A DNA stretch of 7,619 nt from Actinomycetota bacterium (GTDB lineage Bacteria; Actinomycetota; Actinomycetes; Nanopelagicales; Nanopelagicaceae). Shown piece after piece: positions 6,007 through 7,619 of this stretch (the stretch's first letter is position 1; each line of letters begins with the position of its first letter). A program made the translations under genes and the position numbers. Where the stretch lies: the NCBI GenBank assembly GCA_010028225.1, contig RGOY01000055.1:1-7619 (forward strand). The letters are read 5' to 3'. The notes below the pieces were generated by a model. It worked only from the letters and a program-made list of their open reading frames with translations, was not told where the DNA came from and made no database searches.

Positions 6007-7236
6007 GTGGATAACTGGATACTCGGCGTCATAACTTTCTTCGTGGCTATGGATTTCGCCATCGACACCTACGTCAACTTCCTCAACCATCGCTCTTCGA
6101 AGAAGCCTGTTGCTCCCGAGATAGCAGATCTCTACGACCCCGCAGAGCAGAAACGATCGGTTGCGTACGCTGCAGCTAACTATCGAGTTTCCCTCATCAG
6201 TTCCTGCATTTCTTTCATCTTGATGATTCTAGCTCTTACCTTCAACTGGTTTGCCAATCTCGATGACTTTGTGAGAAGTAGGTTCGATAGTGAAATCGTA
6301 ATCTCACTCGTCTTTATTGGCGTTCTTGCTCTCATCTCAAATCTCATCTCGCTCCCGTTCGGGATCTACTCAACATTCAAGGTTGAGGCAGAGTTTGGCT
6401 TCAACAAGAGCACACCCATTACTTTTATAACAGACTTGGTCAAAGGCTTGGCGCTCACGGTAGTCATAGGAGGAGGACTGCTCACCCTCGTTCTCTGGCT
6501 TTATCAGGAGTTGACCGCGACATTTTGGATTTGGGCATGGCTGCTCTTTGCCGGGTTTTCACTGTTCATTTTCATGTTTGCAACAAAAATCTTCCTACCC
6601 CTCTTCAATAAGTTGACGCCGATAGAGGACGGTGAGCTGAAAAGAGAGATCTCTCAATACTGCGATAGTCAGGGATACTCACTTGGCAAACTCTTCGTGA
6701 TGGATGGCTCTAAGCGCTCCACCAAGGCCAACGCCTTCTTCTCAGGACTTGGCCAAAGTAAAACAATCGTGCTCTTCGATACCCTGATCGAGAAACTCTC
6801 TACCCGAGAGGTGGTTGCAGTTCTTGCTCATGAGATTGGCCATTACAAGAGAAAGCACACGCTATGGATGTTCTTGTTATCGAACATGCAGAGTTTCATT
6901 CTCTTCGCTTTACTCGGCTGGCTTCTCTCATACCCTGCGCTCTCGGAAGCACTCGGCGCTAGCGTCAGTAGTTTCCATATCTCAGCGTTGGCTTTCTTCT
7001 TACTCTTCTCGCCGGTTTCAACCCTGATTGGCTTAGTCAATAACGCGCTCTCTCGGCGCAACGAATATGACGCCGATGATTTTGCAAACGAGACTTATGA
7101 TCGCCAAGCAATCGCATCGGCATTGAAGAAGATCTCAACTGACTCTCTCGCCAACCTCTCGCCCCATCCGCTTTACGTGGCAGTTAACTACACCCATCCG
7201 CCTACGCTCGAACGACTTCGAAACCTCTCGAAGTAG
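6007..7236 (+). CDS. Ste24-type M48 family membrane zinc metalloprotease
   Basis: This 409-residue multi-pass protein resembles the Ste24/CAAX-prenyl-protease-1 branch of M48 more than the shorter HtpX. In eukaryotes Ste24 trims prenylated proteins. Bacteria generally lack that substrate, so a role in quality control of membrane or misfolded proteins is more likely (inference). It has an N-terminal helix, four further hydrophobic helices to about residue 195, a conserved KVEAEFGFNKSTP segment (125-137), and a catalytic core with HEIGH (275-279; His275, Glu276, His279). Two more helices follow, then NEYDADDFA (352-360), where Glu353 should be the third zinc ligand, and HPLYVAVNYTHPPTLERL (387-404), a Ste24 signature near the C-terminus. 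All catalytic residues are intact. The GTG start at 6007 is supported by TAAGAT 6 nt upstream; nearby ATGs are out of frame. The gene diverges from the beta-CASP gene and precedes clpB by 87 bp on the same strand. Confidence 0.93.
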   Translation: MDNWILGVITFFVAMDFAIDTYVNFLNHRSSKKPVAPEIADLYDPAEQKRSVAYAAANYRVSLISSCISFILMILALTFNWFANLDDFVRSRFDSEIVISLVFIGVLALISNLISLPFGIYSTFKVEAEFGFNKSTPITFITDLVKGLALTVVIGGGLLTLVLWLYQELTATFWIWAWLLFAGFSLFIFMFATKIFLPLFNKLTPIEDGELKREISQYCDSQGYSLGKLFVMDGSKRSTKANAFFSGLGQSKTIVLFDTLIEKLSTREVVAVLAHEIGHYKRKHTLWMFLLSNMQSFILFALLGWLLSYPALSEALGASVSSFHISALAFFLLFSPVSTLIGLVNNALSRRNEYDADDFANETYDRQAIASALKKISTDSLANLSPHPLYVAVNYTHPPTLERLRNLSK

Positions 7237-7242
7237 GAGGTT
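7215..7242 (+). repeat. Two overlapping inverted repeats spanning the end of the M48 gene
   Basis: ACTTCGA (7215-7221) pairs with TCGAAGT (7228-7234) around a 6-nt loop. That loop, AACCTC (7222-7227), pairs perfectly with GAGGTT (7237-7242). The two stems cannot both form fully, and both span the stop codon region (TAG 7234-7236). Neither is followed by a T-run, so they are not simple terminators. Confidence 0.35.
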
Positions 7243-7244
7243 CT

Positions 7245-7264
7245 AAGCAAGTTCTCTGCTTTTT
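7245..7264 (+). terminator. Weak candidate intrinsic terminator after the M48 gene
   Basis: AAGCA (7245-7249) pairs with TGCTT (7257-7261) around a 7-nt loop, and five T's run from 7260 to 7264. A 5-bp, AU-rich stem is weak for termination, and the T-run partly overlaps the stem. It is the only hairpin followed by a T-tract between the protease and clpB genes. Confidence 0.3.
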
Positions 7265-7272
7265 ATAGAACT
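7250..7272. repeat. Inverted repeat AGTTCT-N11-AGAACT upstream of clpB
   Basis: The 6-bp arms are perfect, and a further GTTCT copy occurs at 7240-7244. The repeat ends 14 bp before the proposed clpB -35. It could be a regulator site or an RNA hairpin that competes with the weak terminator. It does not match the HspR (HAIR) or HrcA (CIRCE) operators that I know. Confidence 0.3.
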
Positions 7273-7286
7273 GGCTACGCAAAGAC

Positions 7287-7314
7287 GGGAATAATTCCTT
7301 CGAGCGGCGCCGTT
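7287..7314 (+). promoter_or_regulatory. Candidate ECF (SigR/SigH-like) promoter for clpB
   Basis: GGGAAT (7287-7292) is followed after 19 nt by GTT (7312-7314). From memory this fits the SigR/SigH consensus of actinobacteria (GGAAT or GGAAC, about 18-19 nt, GTT). The ATG at 7324 comes 9 nt after the GTT, so the message would again be nearly or fully leaderless. SigH control of clpB is known in mycobacteria. No TAnnnT element lies at the usual distance here, unlike the other promoters in the window. GGAATAATTCC (7288-7298) is also a perfect palindrome. Confidence 0.45.
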
Positions 7315-7323
7315 AACCGGGAC

Positions 7324-7619
7324 ATGCAAAGCACCATGCAACGCCCTCAAAGCGCTTCGGGAGAATCTGCTTTAGAACAATTCGGGGTAGATCTCACCGC
7401 AAGGGCCCGCGATGGAAAACTCGATCCTGTCATTGGCAGAGATAGTGAAGTCAGGCGGGTCATCCAAGTTCTTTCTCGGCGAACCAAGAACAATCCAGTA
7501 TTAATTGGTGAACCTGGAACTGGAAAGACCGCGATCGTCGAAGGTCTGGCACTTCGGATTGCTACGGGAGATGTACCAGCAGGGTTAAAAGATAAACGCG
7601 TTGTCTCACTTGATCTTGG
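7324..7619 (+). CDS. clpB: ClpB-type AAA+ disaggregase, N-domain-less, 5' part only (runs off the window)
   Basis: The 98 residues visible are the start of the first AAA+ domain of a Hsp100 chaperone: [25 protein letters not shown] (16-40), then [21 protein letters not shown] (49-69) with the Walker A motif at 62-69. The stretch [17 protein letters not shown]...[11 protein letters not shown] (69-98) matches ClpB better than ClpC or ClpA. ClpB, with DnaK, extracts polypeptides from aggregates. The Walker A lysine is at residue 68, against about 212 in E. coli ClpB, so the whole N-terminal substrate-binding domain (about 145 residues) is missing. No in-frame ATG, GTG or TTG occurs between the stop at 7234-7236 and 7324, and the M48 gene occupies the space upstream, so this is not an annotation choice. 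ATG 7336 is an alternative start. A ClpC-like protein without its N-domain is the other possibility; the middle domain, outside the window, would decide. Confidence 0.88.
   Translation, partial: MQSTMQRPQSASGESALEQFGVDLTARARDGKLDPVIGRDSEVRRVIQVLSRRTKNNPVLIGEPGTGKTAIVEGLALRIATGDVPAGLKDKRVVSLDL

Noticed and set aside
7237..7323. HspR (HAIR) or HrcA (CIRCE) heat-shock operator before clpB
   Set aside because: I looked for CTTGAGT-N7-ACTCAAG and for GAGTGCTAA-type repeats; neither is present. The inverted repeat that is there differs in sequence and spacing.

Overview
The window looks like a chromosomal piece from a small-genome, moderate-GC actinobacterium. The best guess is a free-living planktonic lineage such as the freshwater acI/Nanopelagicales group. 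The evidence is a TerC protein of actinobacterial type, a DUF2236/MpaB-family protein, a DinB-like thiol/metal protein, very short intergenic gaps, almost no Shine-Dalgarno sequences, and a secreted protein with a lysine-rich two-cysteine tail that I recall from planktonic actinobacteria. This taxonomic call is inference; no rRNA or other marker gene is present.

Layout, left to right. 76-1410 (+) is an unrecognised secreted protein of 444 residues with a cysteine-containing C-terminal tail. Convergent to it is a minus-strand pair read from right to left: a DinB-superfamily protein (2528-2076), then a DedA-family membrane protein (2063-1422). Back to back with the DinB gene, across only 31 bp, starts a plus-strand pair: a TerC-family membrane metal transporter (2560-3579) and, 5 bp on, an MpaB/DUF2236-family putative haem oxygenase (3585-4529). 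A minus-strand beta-CASP metallo-beta-lactamase, a probable RNase (5942-4566), converges on that pair. It is divergently arranged, across 64 bp, with a plus-strand Ste24-type M48 membrane protease (6007-7236). The window ends inside the first ATPase domain of a ClpB-type disaggregase (7324 to the edge), which has no room for the usual N-terminal domain.

The most coherent signal is in the gene starts. Every gene that needs its own promoter has a TAnnnT hexamer 6-8 nt before an ATG or GTG (five of five: 76, 2528, 2560, 5942, 6007). This is the architecture of leaderless actinobacterial transcripts. The sixth, clpB, lacks TAnnnT but has GGGAAT followed 19 nt later by GTT, 9 nt before its ATG, which resembles a SigR/SigH-type (redox/heat ECF sigma) promoter. 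The two divergent regions are unusual: the DinB/TerC promoters are interlocked in 31 bp, and the RNase/protease region carries a 25-bp interrupted dyad centred between the two promoters.

Functionally, the window mixes membrane and protein quality control (Ste24 protease, ClpB), membrane homeostasis (DedA), metal handling (TerC) and RNA turnover (beta-CASP). I see no mobile element, CRISPR array, tRNA or rRNA, and no gene-free stretch longer than about 90 bp.
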